Below are positions 53,867 to 62,580 of a stretch of DNA of 64,000 bases, in pieces. Below the pieces are notes generated by a model. The model saw nothing but the letters and a program-made list of their open reading frames with translations. It searched no databases and was not told the origin of the DNA. A program made the translations under genes and the position numbers. Source of the DNA: Hyphomonadaceae bacterium BRH_c29 (lineage in GTDB: Bacteria; Pseudomonadota; Alphaproteobacteria; Caulobacterales; Hyphomonadaceae); contig LADW01000077.1 of assembly GCA_000961695.1 (NCBI GenBank), forward strand, positions 62,001 to 126,000. Reading direction: 5' to 3'. Each line of letters opens with the position of its first letter. Position 1 is the first letter of the stretch.

Positions 53867-55042
53867 ATGCGGATCATGCTCGTGACAGACGCCTGGGACC
53901 CCCAGGTGAACGGCGTCGTGCGCACCATGAAGCGCGTGATCGCCGAATCAGAGGCGATGGGCCATGTCTGGGAGGTCGTCCACCCGGGGCAGGGCTTCAT
54001 GACCATGCCGCTGCCGACCTATCCGGAGATCAAGCTGGCCCTGTTCGCCCGTGGCGAGATTGAGGAACGCTTCAACGAGTTCGAGCCGGACGCCGTGCAT
54101 ATCGCGACCGAAGGCACGCTGGGCATGGCCGGGCGCGCTATGTGCCTGACGATCAAACACCCCTTCTCGACCGCCTATCACACACGCTTCCCGGAATATG
54201 TCTCCGCGCGCCTGCCCGTCCCATTATCCTGGGGCTACTCCTTCGTGCGCTGGTTCCACAAATATTCCGGAAAAGTGATGGTGCCGACACCCTCCATGGT
54301 GGAGGAGCTGCGCGCCAAGCAATTCATCAATCTTGTGGCCTGGGGCCGCGGCGTCGATACCGAGCTGTTCCACCCGTCCCGCCGCATTGAAGAAGGCCAG
54401 CCGGGCGACCCGTTCGAGGGCTTCGAGCGGCCGATCTTCCTGAATGTCGGCCGGGTGGCCGTCGAAAAGAATATCGAAGCCTTTGCCGAGCTGGACCTGC
54501 CGGGCACGAAAGTCATCGTCGGCGACGGTCCGCAGCGAGAAGAGCTGAAGAAGCGCTATCCGGAAGTCAAATTCCTGGGCGCCCGCTTCAATGAAGACCT
54601 CGCCACCTGCTATGCGAGCGCCGATGTCTTCGTCTTCCCGAGCCTGACTGACACGTTCGGCCTGGTCGTGCTGGAAGCCATGTCGTCGGGTACGCCGGTG
54701 GCCGCCTATGAAGCGACCGGCCCGCGCGATGTGATCCCCGGCTCGAATGCCGGAACCATAACGCCGATTGACGGCGACCTGGCTGCGGGCGCTGTGGCGT
54801 GTCTCGACCTCGACCGGGAAACCTGCCGCAAGTATGCCGAAGGCTTCAGCTGGCGCGCCTGCGCCGAAGCCTTCATCGAAAACCTGCAGCCGCTGCCAGC
54901 CCCTGCCCGCAAACGCTTCTGGCAGAAGATACGTCTGCGCCGACGCAAGAAGCCGCTGGAACTGGTCATTCCACCCCAGCTCAATCTCAATCCGAAATCC
55001 GAAAAATCCAAAAAGCCCGAAGACACTGACAGGAAGTCTTAG
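53867..55042 (+). CDS. Glycosyltransferase of family GT4
   Basis: The 391-residue cytoplasmic enzyme transfers a sugar from a nucleotide donor. The N-terminal Rossmann domain shows MLVTDAWDPQVNGVVRTMKR (residues 4-23) and the C-terminal one the GT4 signature: LNVGRVAVEKNIEAFAEL (about 195-212), GDGPQREELKKRYP, VFVFPSLTDTFGLVVLEAMS (about 260-279) with the EX7E-type glutamates. It resembles mannosyl- and glycolipid-forming transferases. The basic C-terminal tail could contact the membrane. Start ATG 53867 follows GGGAG; its stop overlaps the pstS stop by four bases. Confidence 0.9.
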   Translation: MRIMLVTDAWDPQVNGVVRTMKRVIAESEAMGHVWEVVHPGQGFMTMPLPTYPEIKLALFARGEIEERFNEFEPDAVHIATEGTLGMAGRAMCLTIKHPFSTAYHTRFPEYVSARLPVPLSWGYSFVRWFHKYSGKVMVPTPSMVEELRAKQFINLVAWGRGVDTELFHPSRRIEEGQPGDPFEGFERPIFLNVGRVAVEKNIEAFAELDLPGTKVIVGDGPQREELKKRYPEVKFLGARFNEDLATCYASADVFVFPSLTDTFGLVVLEAMSSGTPVAAYEATGPRDVIPGSNAGTITPIDGDLAAGAVACLDLDRETCRKYAEGFSWRACAEAFIENLQPLPAPARKRFWQKIRLRRRKKPLELVIPPQLNLNPKSEKSKKPEDTDRKS

Positions 55043-56142
55043 TCCTCAGAGCCTGCCTCCAGGGCAGCGGCCTTTGCCTGTTCGGTCGACCGGTCTTCAT
55101 CCGTCAACGGAATGAGACCCTTGTCGAGCAGATAGCCGTCCTCACCCATGGCGCTGTCGGAAACGAACTCGGCCGCAAAGTCTGCGATCCCCGGCACAGA
55201 GCCGAGGTTTTCCCGCTTCACATAAAAGTACAGCATGCGCGAGAGGCCGTAGTCGCCATCCTTGATGTGCTCGAAATCTGGTGTCACGCCGGACAGCAGG
55301 CTGGCCTTCACCCGGTCGGAATTATGCTCCAGGAAGGAGTAACCGAGAATACCGATGGCCGTCGGCGTCTTGGTCAGCGCCTGAACAACGGCGGCGTCGT
55401 TCTCACCGAAATCAACCCATGCACCGTCGGTTCGGATCGTATGCGCACGGTCAAGGAACCTGTCTTCGTCGAGCTGCTGCAGCACCGTCATGTGCGGATC
55501 CTCGAGGGCCCCGTGCTCCATACCAAGCTCGACAAAGGCATCCCGCGTGCCAGAGGTCGGCGGTGGACCGAAGACGAGGATGGGCTCGTCCGGCAGGGAC
55601 GGGTCAACCTCACGCCAGGTGCGGTAGGGGTTCGGTTTGAAACCGCCCTCCCCGTCCGGCAGCTCCTTTGCGAGGGCCCGGTAAAGCTGGGCCTTGGTGA
55701 TGTCGAAATCAGGCCCGGCCTTCGCATTGGCGATGACGATGCCATCATAGCCGATCCGGATCTCGATCGGGCGGCTGATGCCGTTCCCCGCGCAAAGCGC
55801 CAGCTCACTGTCCTTGATCGGACGGGAGGCATTTGAAATGCTTGGCTGTTGCGGCCCCGTGCCGAGGCAGAAGGCCTTGAAGCCGCCGCCAGTTCCGGTC
55901 GTCTCGACCACAGGCGTCGGCCATTTGGACACCGCCCCGAACTGCTCGGCCACCGCCGTGGAGAAAGGCGACACCGTGGACGAACCGACGATCTTGATCT
56001 TCTGCGCATCGGCGCCCGTGATCGACGGCGTGACGATCTTGTCGCCGACCTCCAGCTTGGACAGGTCCGTACGTCCGCAGGCTGCCGCCAGGATCAGGGC
56101 GGCCAATACCAGGACGATGGCCGGACGGCAGACAGGCTTCAT
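55039..56142 (-). CDS. PstS-type phosphate-binding lipoprotein
   Basis: The 367-residue periplasmic binding protein has a lipobox ALILAAACGR (Cys near residue 22) and the phosphate-binding motifs KIVGSSTVSPF (about residues 50-60), ETTGTGGGFKAFC (about 80-92), ISNASRPIKDSE and GPPPTSGTRDAF (about 195-206), matching PstS of high-affinity phosphate uptake. The other pst genes are absent from the window; phoR lies about 7 kb away. ATG 56142 begins the signal; an upstream start adds a featureless stretch. No confident Pho box was found in the divergent region shared with the decarboxylase. Confidence 0.9.
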   Translation of the reverse strand: MKPVCRPAIVLVLAALILAAACGRTDLSKLEVGDKIVTPSITGADAQKIKIVGSSTVSPFSTAVAEQFGAVSKWPTPVVETTGTGGGFKAFCLGTGPQQPSISNASRPIKDSELALCAGNGISRPIEIRIGYDGIVIANAKAGPDFDITKAQLYRALAKELPDGEGGFKPNPYRTWREVDPSLPDEPILVFGPPPTSGTRDAFVELGMEHGALEDPHMTVLQQLDEDRFLDRAHTIRTDGAWVDFGENDAAVVQALTKTPTAIGILGYSFLEHNSDRVKASLLSGVTPDFEHIKDGDYGLSRMLYFYVKRENLGSVPGIADFAAEFVSDSAMGEDGYLLDKGLIPLTDEDRSTEQAKAAALEAGSED

Positions 56143-56299
56143 GCTCAAATCTTTCCCACTTGTGTGCACATCTATCCGCAAAGCTTCCCAAGACCTAACA
56201 ACGTTAACCAATCCCAACAATTACGACAGACCGAGGGGGAGAAGTTTTCATGACAAAATTTCAGCCCCGTAAAATATTTTCTCTTGCGTGCCCGGAATT

Positions 56300-56418
56300 T
56301 GTCCACTACATCGCAGTTCGAAATAGAGATGTGGCGGACACTCTGCGCTAACCCACTCAGTGGGGGCCCCCGTACTAACGCCCAAAGCTGGTTAAAAGCC
56401 CTTTGGAGGTTAGGTGTC
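56300..56418 (+). promoter_or_regulatory. Structured 5' leader of ornithine decarboxylase (speF-like candidate)
   Basis: The 3' element GGTTAGGTGTC (56408-56418), which overlaps the Shine-Dalgarno GGAGG and abuts the ATG, can pair with CTAACC (56348-56353) and GACAC (56337-56341). CCAAAG (56382-56387) pairs with CTTTGG (56401-56406) and CCAC/GTGG forms a small hairpin between. Alternatively GGACA (56336-56340) pairs with TGTCC (56300-56304) within a stem TACATC/GATGTG. The two folds exclude each other. Alphaproteobacterial decarboxylase genes are known to carry the speF RNA motif; membership is not proven here. Confidence 0.55.
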
Positions 56419-57612
56419 ATGCACTCCTATGCTACCCCCATTCACGTTGTACGTGAGTCCCAACCGGACATGCCTGTCTGGTGTTTTCGTCCCGAGCGCG
56501 TCACCGCGTCGGCGAAATGGTTCCGCGAGTCTTTCTCGGCTGAGCCATTCTATGCCGTGAAGGCAAACCCTGGCGTGCACGTTCTTGACGCGCTCTGGGC
56601 TGGCGGCGTTCGCAGCTTCGATTGCGCTTCCGACAGGGAAGTCGAACTGATCCGTACGCGGTTCCCTTCGGCACGCATTGCCTTCCTGCACCCGGTGAAG
56701 AACCGCCGCGCCATTGCCCGTGCCTATCACGAGTTCGGCGTGCGCATCTTCGTCACCGACACGATGGCTGAACTGAACAAGATCCTCGAGGAAACCGGCC
56801 ACCCGTCGGACCTGACGATCATTGTTCGTGTCGCTGTGTCCTGTGAGGGTGCTGCCCTGCCGCTGGCCGGCAAGTTTGGTGCGAGCGCGGACGATGCTGC
56901 AGAAATCCTGCGCGAAGCCCGCCGCTATGCTGACGAACTGGGCGTCTCGTTCCATGTCGGCAGCCAGGCGCTGAAGCCGACGGCCTGGGCGACTGCCATG
57001 GCTGACGTGTCGCGGATCATCATCACGGCTGGTGTCACGGTCGACATCGTGGATGTCGGCGGCGGCTTCCCGTCCATCTATGCCGATGGCGCGCCGCCCT
57101 CGCTGGAATCCTATGCCGCCATGGTCGAAGCTTCGTTCGAGAACATGTTCGTTCTCGAAAACGCTGACCTCTGGTGCGAGCCGGGCCGTGCGCTGGTCGC
57201 CGAGTCGGAAAGCCTGCTGTGCCGCATCGACCTGGTGAAGGAAGATGCGATCTACATCAATGACGGCTCCTATGGCGCCCTCTACGATGCCGTGCACGAG
57301 CGCTGGCAGTTCCCGATGCGCGTGATCTCTGGCAATGGCCGCAAGATGAAAGGCATGAAAGCCTACACCATCTACGGCCCGACCTGCGACTCGACCGACA
57401 AGTTCCCGGAGCAGATCATGCTGCCGGCAAACCTTGGCGAAGGCGACTATATCGAGTTCGGCAACCTGGGCGCCTATGGCCGTGCCATGTCCAGCCGCTT
57501 CAATGGCTTCGGTGAAACCGAAGTTGTGGAAGTGCAGGACGCCCCCTGGCCGAGCCTCTACGGTTCTGTCGGTGCCGAAGTCGTGTCCATCGGCTCGATC
57601 GCCACGCGCTGA
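56419..57612 (+). CDS. Ornithine/lysine decarboxylase, fold type III
   Basis: The 397-residue PLP enzyme decarboxylates ornithine to putrescine, entering polyamine synthesis. It is the alanine-racemase-fold type: PLP lysine K48 in EPFYAVKANPGVHVLDAL, FHVGSQALKPTAW (about residues 170-190), VDVGGGFPSIY (about 214-224), CEPGRALVAES and the active-site Cys in IYGPTCDSTDKFPEQ near 318-332. It could use lysine too. ATG 56419 has GGAGG 14 bases upstream within a structured leader. Its last 55 bases overlap the convergent murI gene. Confidence 0.93.
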   Translation: MHSYATPIHVVRESQPDMPVWCFRPERVTASAKWFRESFSAEPFYAVKANPGVHVLDALWAGGVRSFDCASDREVELIRTRFPSARIAFLHPVKNRRAIARAYHEFGVRIFVTDTMAELNKILEETGHPSDLTIIVRVAVSCEGAALPLAGKFGASADDAAEILREARRYADELGVSFHVGSQALKPTAWATAMADVSRIIITAGVTVDIVDVGGGFPSIYADGAPPSLESYAAMVEASFENMFVLENADLWCEPGRALVAESESLLCRIDLVKEDAIYINDGSYGALYDAVHERWQFPMRVISGNGRKMKGMKAYTIYGPTCDSTDKFPEQIMLPANLGEGDYIEFGNLGAYGRAMSSRFNGFGETEVVEVQDAPWPSLYGSVGAEVVSIGSIATR

Positions 57613-58427
57613 ACTTCCGGGAAACCGTACCGCCTGAGGACGAGTGCAAGATCTGCCTCGTCCTCAGGCGAACTCGTCAAAAACGCCTCACCGCCAATGC
57701 CGCGCGCTTCCGTCTCAACCGGCAGGACACGGATGGTCTGGCGCGCAATCGCGGCGCCGGAATCCACATAGCTGACAGGCCGGGGCGCGCTGGCGATCAA
57801 CTGGCCGCGCACCAGCGGAAAGTGCGTGCAGGCGAGCACCACCGTATCGATCTCCTCTCCGCCCGGCACATCGAACAGCGGCGCCTGCGCCTCTGCGAAC
57901 CGGTCGATGGGAATGTCTTCGCCGCGCGCGTGCGCTTCAGCGAGACGGACAAGCTCGATGCTGCCATGCATGATGACATGCAGGTGTCCGGCGTATGTCT
58001 GGATCAGCTCAGAGGTGTAGGCGCGCCGGATCGTGCCGGGCGTTGCCAGCAGGCCGACCGTGCCGGTCCGCGTCAGGCCAGCGGCGGGCTTGATCGCAGG
58101 CACGGTGCCGACGACCGGGATATCCAGCACGGCGCGCACCTCGGCAAGGGCCAGCGTCGAGGCCGTGTTGCAGGCAATCACGAATACGTCCGGACGGACA
58201 CGGTCGCAGAGCGCCTTCGCCACTTTCGGCAGGCGCTCGCGCAGCGCATCGTCTGACTTGTCGCCATAGGGGAAGAACCCGGAATCGGCGGCATAGTGCA
58301 CGCCCAGCGCCGGTCCGAGCGCGCGGATCTCCTCCGCAACGGTGAGGCCGCCCACACCGGAATCAAACACAAGCACCCGCCCACGGGCAGGAGACGGCAC
58401 AAAATTTCCGGGCAGCGCTTCAGACAT
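57558..58427 (-). CDS. murI: MurI, glutamate racemase
   Basis: The 289-residue enzyme converts L- to D-glutamate for peptidoglycan. The two catalytic cysteines are in VIACNTASTLALAEVRAV (about residues 83-100) and VVLACTHFPLVRGQL near 196-210, and the N-terminus shows LVFDSGVGGLTVAEEI (19-34) and the DSGFFPYGDKSD substrate block. Length is normal with a 20-residue N-terminal extension. Its 3' end overlaps the ornithine decarboxylase gene by 55 bases, so the C-terminal 18 codons of both are constrained together. It precedes nothing on its strand within range. Confidence 0.95.
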   Translation of the reverse strand: MSEALPGNFVPSPARGRVLVFDSGVGGLTVAEEIRALGPALGVHYAADSGFFPYGDKSDDALRERLPKVAKALCDRVRPDVFVIACNTASTLALAEVRAVLDIPVVGTVPAIKPAAGLTRTGTVGLLATPGTIRRAYTSELIQTYAGHLHVIMHGSIELVRLAEAHARGEDIPIDRFAEAQAPLFDVPGGEEIDTVVLACTHFPLVRGQLIASAPRPVSYVDSGAAIARQTIRVLPVETEARGIGGEAFLTSSPEDEADLALVLRRYGFPEVQRVAIEPMDTTSAPTEP

Positions 58428-58473
58428 GATGGAACTCTAATCGCATTCGCAAAAGGCGAAAACGGGGCAAAAC

Positions 58474-59202
58474 TCAGGTCCAGCGGGCATCAACACAATA
58501 ACGGCCCGGCGCGATATTTCTGACATCGACGGCCATCCCGGCTTCGCGGCAGATGACCTCTGCCGCCGCAACGTCCCACAGCCCGCAGCCATTCTCGAAA
58601 TAGCCGTTCATCCGCCCCAGCGCGGCAGACGCCAGAGAGAAAACAGCGCAGCGATAGCGGACCACGGCAAAGCCCTGATCCCTGTAGGCCTCTGCGCGAG
58701 CGTCCGTTGTCGAGCCCGGTTCGAAGTCGTTCTCGCCGAGCGCCGTCACTTTTACGGAGCGGAGACGAGAGCCTCCCTTCTGCGGGAGACAGTTCACGCG
58801 AAGACCAGTTCCCGTTGCCGCTGAGAGCAGCAGGCCGAGCTCCGGCAAGGCAATCGCGCCCATCACCGAAACACCGTTTTCCAGATAGCCCGCAGAAATA
58901 CCCCAGAGCGGCAAGCCCAGCAAAAAGTTGGATGTTCCATCAATTGGATCGACAGCCCAGCCGGTGACATCAGCCCCCAGATCGCCGCCCAACTCCTCGC
59001 CAAGGATCTGGCTGTCACCGAAGGCCTGCGACAGATCACGCCTCAGATGCTCTTCGATGTCGATGTCTGCGTTCGAGGCAAATTGCCCGGCAGACTTTTC
59101 ATCGACAACAAGTTCGCCTCTGCGGGCTGTCCAGACCATAGCCAGCTCAGCAGCGTCCTGCATGATCGTCTCAAGCTGATGCAGGGCTTTTGCGGACTTC
59201 AT
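58474..59202 (-). CDS. Inositol monophosphatase-family phosphatase
   Basis: The 242-residue Mg2+/Li+-sensitive phosphatase carries the family metal motifs: ILGEELGGDLG (about residues 66-76), VDPIDGTSNFLLGLPLWGIS (about 83-102) and NGCGLWDVAAAEVICREAG (about 206-224). Substrates in the family are inositol phosphates, 3'-phosphoadenosine 5'-phosphate and histidinol phosphate; this one is probably SuhB- or HisN-like but cannot be pinned down. It lies 47 bases upstream of murI on the same strand and is divergent from the copper operon. Confidence 0.9.
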   Translation of the reverse strand: MKSAKALHQLETIMQDAAELAMVWTARRGELVVDEKSAGQFASNADIDIEEHLRRDLSQAFGDSQILGEELGGDLGADVTGWAVDPIDGTSNFLLGLPLWGISAGYLENGVSVMGAIALPELGLLLSAATGTGLRVNCLPQKGGSRLRSVKVTALGENDFEPGSTTDARAEAYRDQGFAVVRYRCAVFSLASAALGRMNGYFENGCGLWDVAAAEVICREAGMAVDVRNIAPGRYCVDARWT

Positions 59203-59276
59203 ACCAAGGCGCCTCTTTGGGGTCCGCGAACTCTCGGCGGACGGGCGCGGCAGATCAAGAGCTGGCCCGGCTTGCT

Positions 59277-59305
59277 TTGCGCGCGCGGCGCATCATGTAT
59301 ATGAT
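59277..59305 (+). promoter_or_regulatory. Candidate promoter and palindrome of the copper operon
   Basis: TTGCGC (59277-59282) and TATGAT (59300-59305) are 17 bases apart. The -10 lies within the perfect inverted repeat ATCAT-GTAT-ATGAT (59292-59305), a possible metal-regulator site, 47 bases before the first gene. Confidence 0.4.
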
Positions 59306-59351
59306 CCAAGTCAGGATCGGTGCACCCGCACCGACCGAACCGGCAGTATAA

Positions 59352-59750
59352 ATGACCCTGTTCCGCCCTTTCCTTCTGGCAGGTCTTGCCCTGTTCCTGG
59401 CTGCGCAGCAGGCGCTTTGCGCTTGCGCCGTGCCGCAGGACATGGCGCCCGCAGCGATGGCGATGGCGCATGAGATGCCCGCCGGTCATGCCTGCGACGA
59501 GACCACCGCGCCGGAGCATGACACAGCGACCTGCCCGCATTGCGGCACCGATACGCAGCTGATCCTGCAGATCGCTCAGACTGTGCCGACACCGGCCATT
59601 CCTATCAGCCCGGCCCCTGCCCTGTTCCAGCTGGCAGACGTGGCGGCGCTACCGCAAATGCAGGTGAGGCCACCCAAGCGCGCGCTCTATGAGGCCGCCG
59701 GGCCACCCCGGCAGACACCGAGACAGTTGAAAACCCGCTTCCTGAATTGA
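59352..59750 (+). CDS. Small exported Met/His/Cys-rich protein at the head of the copper operon
   Basis: The 132-residue product has a signal peptide (LLAGLALFLAAQQALCA, about residues 8-24) and a stretch with many potential copper ligands: CAVPQDMAPAAMAMAHEMPA, HACDETTAPEHD and CPHCGTD. I do not recognise the family; the composition and the directly following copA suggest a periplasmic copper-binding protein or sensor. It ends with a basic tail. No good Shine-Dalgarno site precedes ATG 59352. It is divergent from the inositol-phosphatase family gene. Confidence 0.75.
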   Translation: MTLFRPFLLAGLALFLAAQQALCACAVPQDMAPAAMAMAHEMPAGHACDETTAPEHDTATCPHCGTDTQLILQIAQTVPTPAIPISPAPALFQLADVAALPQMQVRPPKRALYEAAGPPRQTPRQLKTRFLN

Positions 59751-59828
59751 GACCGGCCCGGCCGGACGTGCCCTGAAGGCGCGCCCGCTTACCATGCCCT
59801 TTTCCTCTCAATTCAAGAAGGTGTTCCC

Positions 59829-61748
59829 ATGTTTAACAGACGGCGATTCCTACAGACCTCCCTGCAGGGCGGGCTATTGCTCGGCCTATCCTCCCTGCTG
59901 CCCGCCTGGGCTCGCAGCGCCAGCGACGGCAATACGGGCCTTGAGCCGGTGACGGCCACGAAGTTTGACCTCTCCATCGGCAAGTTCCCGGTCCGCATTG
60001 ACGGCCGTGCCGGTGAAGCGACGGGGGTGAACGGCACATTGCCCGCCCCGCTGATCCGCTTCCGCGAAGGAGACGAGATCACGCTCAACGTCACCAACAC
60101 ACTGGATGAGGACACGTCCGTGCACTGGCACGGCCTGCTCGTGCCGTTCCAGATGGACGGTGTGCCGGGCGTCACCTTCCCCGGCATCCGCCCGGGTGAA
60201 ACCTTCACCTACAAATACGCCGTGCCGCAGGCGGGCACCTATTGGTATCACTCCCATTCCGGTCTTCAGGAACAGGTCGGTCTCTATGGCCCGCTCATCA
60301 TCGACCCGAAGCATCACGATCCGGTCCAGCATGACCGCGAATATGTGCTGGTCCTGTCAGACTGGAGCTTTGAGAGCCCGCACCGGATCTTCGCCAAGCT
60401 GAAGAAGATGAGCGCGGCCTATAATTTCCAGCAGCGCACGATGGGCGATTTCCTCAAGGACGCGAAAGAGAAAGGTCTCGGCGCCGCATGGGATGAACGG
60501 GCCATGTGGGGTCAGATGCGCATGTCGCCGCGCGACATCGCGGATGTGACCGGGTCGACCTATCATTTCCTGATCAATGGCCACGCCACCGCCGACAATT
60601 GGAACGGTGTGTTCAAAACCGGCGAGCGTGTGCGCCTGCGCATCATTAATGCCTCGGCCATGACGATTTTCAATGTCCGCCTGCCCGGCCTGCCGATGAC
60701 CATCGTCGCAGCCGACGGCCTGAGTGTGCAACCACTGGAAGTCGACGAATTCCAGATGGGTGTCGCCGAGACGTATGACGTCATCATCGAGCCGAAGGAA
60801 GATCGCGCCTATGCCTTTGTGGCGGAGAGTATCGACCGGTCCGGACAGGCGGTCGCGACCTTCGGCCCACAGCCCGGAATGCGCGCGGAAGCGCCAACCA
60901 TCCGCGCCGTCCCCACATTGACGATGAAGGACATGGGCATGGATCACGGGTCCATGGACATGGGTGGCATGGATATGGGCGAGATGGATATGAGGAGCAT
61001 GGACCATAGCAAGATGGATCATTCCACCATGCCCGGCATGGACCATTCCGGCCACGACATGAGCGGCATGGAGATGGATCATTCCAAGCACGACATGACA
61101 GCAGACGCCAACTGGCCCGTCGAGAAGAAGACCCTCACCCGAGGCCCCGGCGTTACCAATATCGCCATGATGCCAATGAGCCGCCTCGATGAGCCCGGCA
61201 TCGGCCTGGAAGATGTCGGCCATCGCGTGATGCGGTATTCGCAGCTGCGGAGCCTGACGCCGAACCCGGACCCGCGCCCGCCGGGCCGGGAGATGGAGAT
61301 CCACCTCACCTCCAACATGGAACGCTACATGTGGAGTTTCGACGGGGTGAAGTTCTCGGAAGTGAGAGAGCCCATCATCTTCCATGAGGGCGAACGCCTT
61401 CGGGTGACGCTGATCAACAACACGATGATGCCGCACCCGATCCATCTGCACGGCATGTTCTTCGACCTCGTGAATGGCGGCGGCGACCATAGCCCGCGCA
61501 AACATACCGTGATCGTGAAACCCGGCGAGAAACTCTCCTTCGATGTCTCGGCAGATCATGTCGGCGACTGGGCCTTCCACTGCCACCTGCTCTATCACAT
61601 GCATGCGGGCATGATGCAGGTCGTGTCGGTTCTTCCGTCTGGTGACAAAATGCCGATGGATCATGAGCACATGGACCATGAGAAAATGGATCACGACATG
61701 ATGGATCATTCCGCCATGGGTCATGACATGAATGGGGAGATGAAGTGA
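59829..61748 (+). CDS. copA: CopA-type multicopper oxidase, copper resistance
   Basis: The 639-residue periplasmic oxidase has a Tat signal (RRRFLQTSLQGG at residues 3-14) and three cupredoxin domains. The copper sites are complete: VHWHGLLVPF (about 98-107), WYHSHSGLQEQ (about 138-148), HPIHLHGMFF (about 537-546) and HCHLLYHMHAGMMQV (about 583-597). Between domains 2 and 3 lies a Met/His-rich segment of MDHSKMDH-type repeats (about 375-430), and a shorter one ends the protein, likely binding extra Cu(I). It oxidises Cu(I) and works with CopB. The copB start overlaps its stop. Confidence 0.97.
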   Translation: MFNRRRFLQTSLQGGLLLGLSSLLPAWARSASDGNTGLEPVTATKFDLSIGKFPVRIDGRAGEATGVNGTLPAPLIRFREGDEITLNVTNTLDEDTSVHWHGLLVPFQMDGVPGVTFPGIRPGETFTYKYAVPQAGTYWYHSHSGLQEQVGLYGPLIIDPKHHDPVQHDREYVLVLSDWSFESPHRIFAKLKKMSAAYNFQQRTMGDFLKDAKEKGLGAAWDERAMWGQMRMSPRDIADVTGSTYHFLINGHATADNWNGVFKTGERVRLRIINASAMTIFNVRLPGLPMTIVAADGLSVQPLEVDEFQMGVAETYDVIIEPKEDRAYAFVAESIDRSGQAVATFGPQPGMRAEAPTIRAVPTLTMKDMGMDHGSMDMGGMDMGEMDMRSMDHSKMDHSTMPGMDHSGHDMSGMEMDHSKHDMTADANWPVEKKTLTRGPGVTNIAMMPMSRLDEPGIGLEDVGHRVMRYSQLRSLTPNPDPRPPGREMEIHLTSNMERYMWSFDGVKFSEVREPIIFHEGERLRVTLINNTMMPHPIHLHGMFFDLVNGGGDHSPRKHTVIVKPGEKLSFDVSADHVGDWAFHCHLLYHMHAGMMQVVSVLPSGDKMPMDHEHMDHEKMDHDMMDHSAMGHDMNGEMK

Positions 61749-62557
61749 TGCGCAAATTCTTCCTCACCTCACTCGCGGCCTGCGCCATTGTGGCCAGCGC
61801 CTCAGCGCAGCCGCATGACCATGACGCCGCGCCGTCCGGGGATAAACTCTGGTCACAGGCCGATGCCTATTTCGACCCGGCCGAAATGGATGCCGCCCGC
61901 ACCCACGTTCAGGCGCATTCCGGCAACACGCCCTTCGCCAAGATCATGTTCGACCGGGCTGAAGTGCAGCTCACGGATGATAAGACCGTCGGCGTGTGGG
62001 ATGCCAATGCCTGGTATGGCGGCGACATCAACAAGATCTGGCTGAAGACCGAGGGCGAGTATTCCTTCGACACGCAGGAATTCGAAGACGCCGAAGTCCA
62101 GCTGCTCTGGTCGCATGCCATCTCGCGCTATTTTGATCTCCAGACGGGTGTCCGCTATGATTTCGAGCCGAAGGGCCTCGCCCATGCCGTGCTCGGCTTT
62201 CAGGGGCTGGCGCCCTATTGGTTCGAAGTCGATGGGGCGGCCTATCTCAGCGAGAAAGGCGACCTGACCGCCGGTTTCGAGACCGAGTATGATCTGCTGC
62301 TGACCAATCGGCTGATCCTCCAGCCCCGGCTCTCGGCGGCCTTCTCGGCGCAGGACATCCCCGAGCGCGAGCTTGGCACTGGCCTCACCAGCCTGCAGGC
62401 AGGCCTGCGGCTGCGCTATGAGATCAAGCGGGAAATCGCGCCCTACATTGGCGTCGAATACCACAGCGCCTTCGGGGACACAGCCGACCGGATCGAGGCG
62501 GCGGGCGGTGACCCGGACGAGACAGTTTTCGTCATCGGCCTGCGCAGCTGGTTCTGA
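61748..62557 (+). CDS. copB: CopB, outer-membrane copper resistance protein
   Basis: The 269-residue protein has a signal peptide (FFLTSLAACAIVASASAQ, about residues 4-21) and a beta-rich mature part with CopB features: LMFDRAEVQLTDDKTVGVWD-type strands near 60-80 (seen here as IMFDRAEVQL), DAWYGGDINKIWLKTEGEYS-type block near 82-100, QTGVRYDFEPKG and a C-terminal IAPYIGVEYHSAFGDTAD followed by the aromatic terminal residue F. It should insert in the outer membrane and bind or export copper with CopA. ATG 61748 overlaps the copA stop (TGATG). A strong hairpin follows. Confidence 0.93.
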   Translation: MRKFFLTSLAACAIVASASAQPHDHDAAPSGDKLWSQADAYFDPAEMDAARTHVQAHSGNTPFAKIMFDRAEVQLTDDKTVGVWDANAWYGGDINKIWLKTEGEYSFDTQEFEDAEVQLLWSHAISRYFDLQTGVRYDFEPKGLAHAVLGFQGLAPYWFEVDGAAYLSEKGDLTAGFETEYDLLLTNRLILQPRLSAAFSAQDIPERELGTGLTSLQAGLRLRYEIKREIAPYIGVEYHSAFGDTADRIEAAGGDPDETVFVIGLRSWF

Positions 62558-62580
62558 ACCGGCGCCCAAATCTCATGCCT

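Noticed and set aside
56143..56300. A Pho box before pstS
   Set aside because: TTGTCAT and CTGTCGT occur in the region on the minus strand but are 27 bases apart start to start, not the 11 or 22 expected of direct repeats, so I do not claim PhoB control.
60357..61724. A 455-codon open frame opposite copA rich in His and Met
   Set aside because: It is the reverse of the CopA Met/His repeats; the copper-ligand motifs and Tat signal are on the plus strand.
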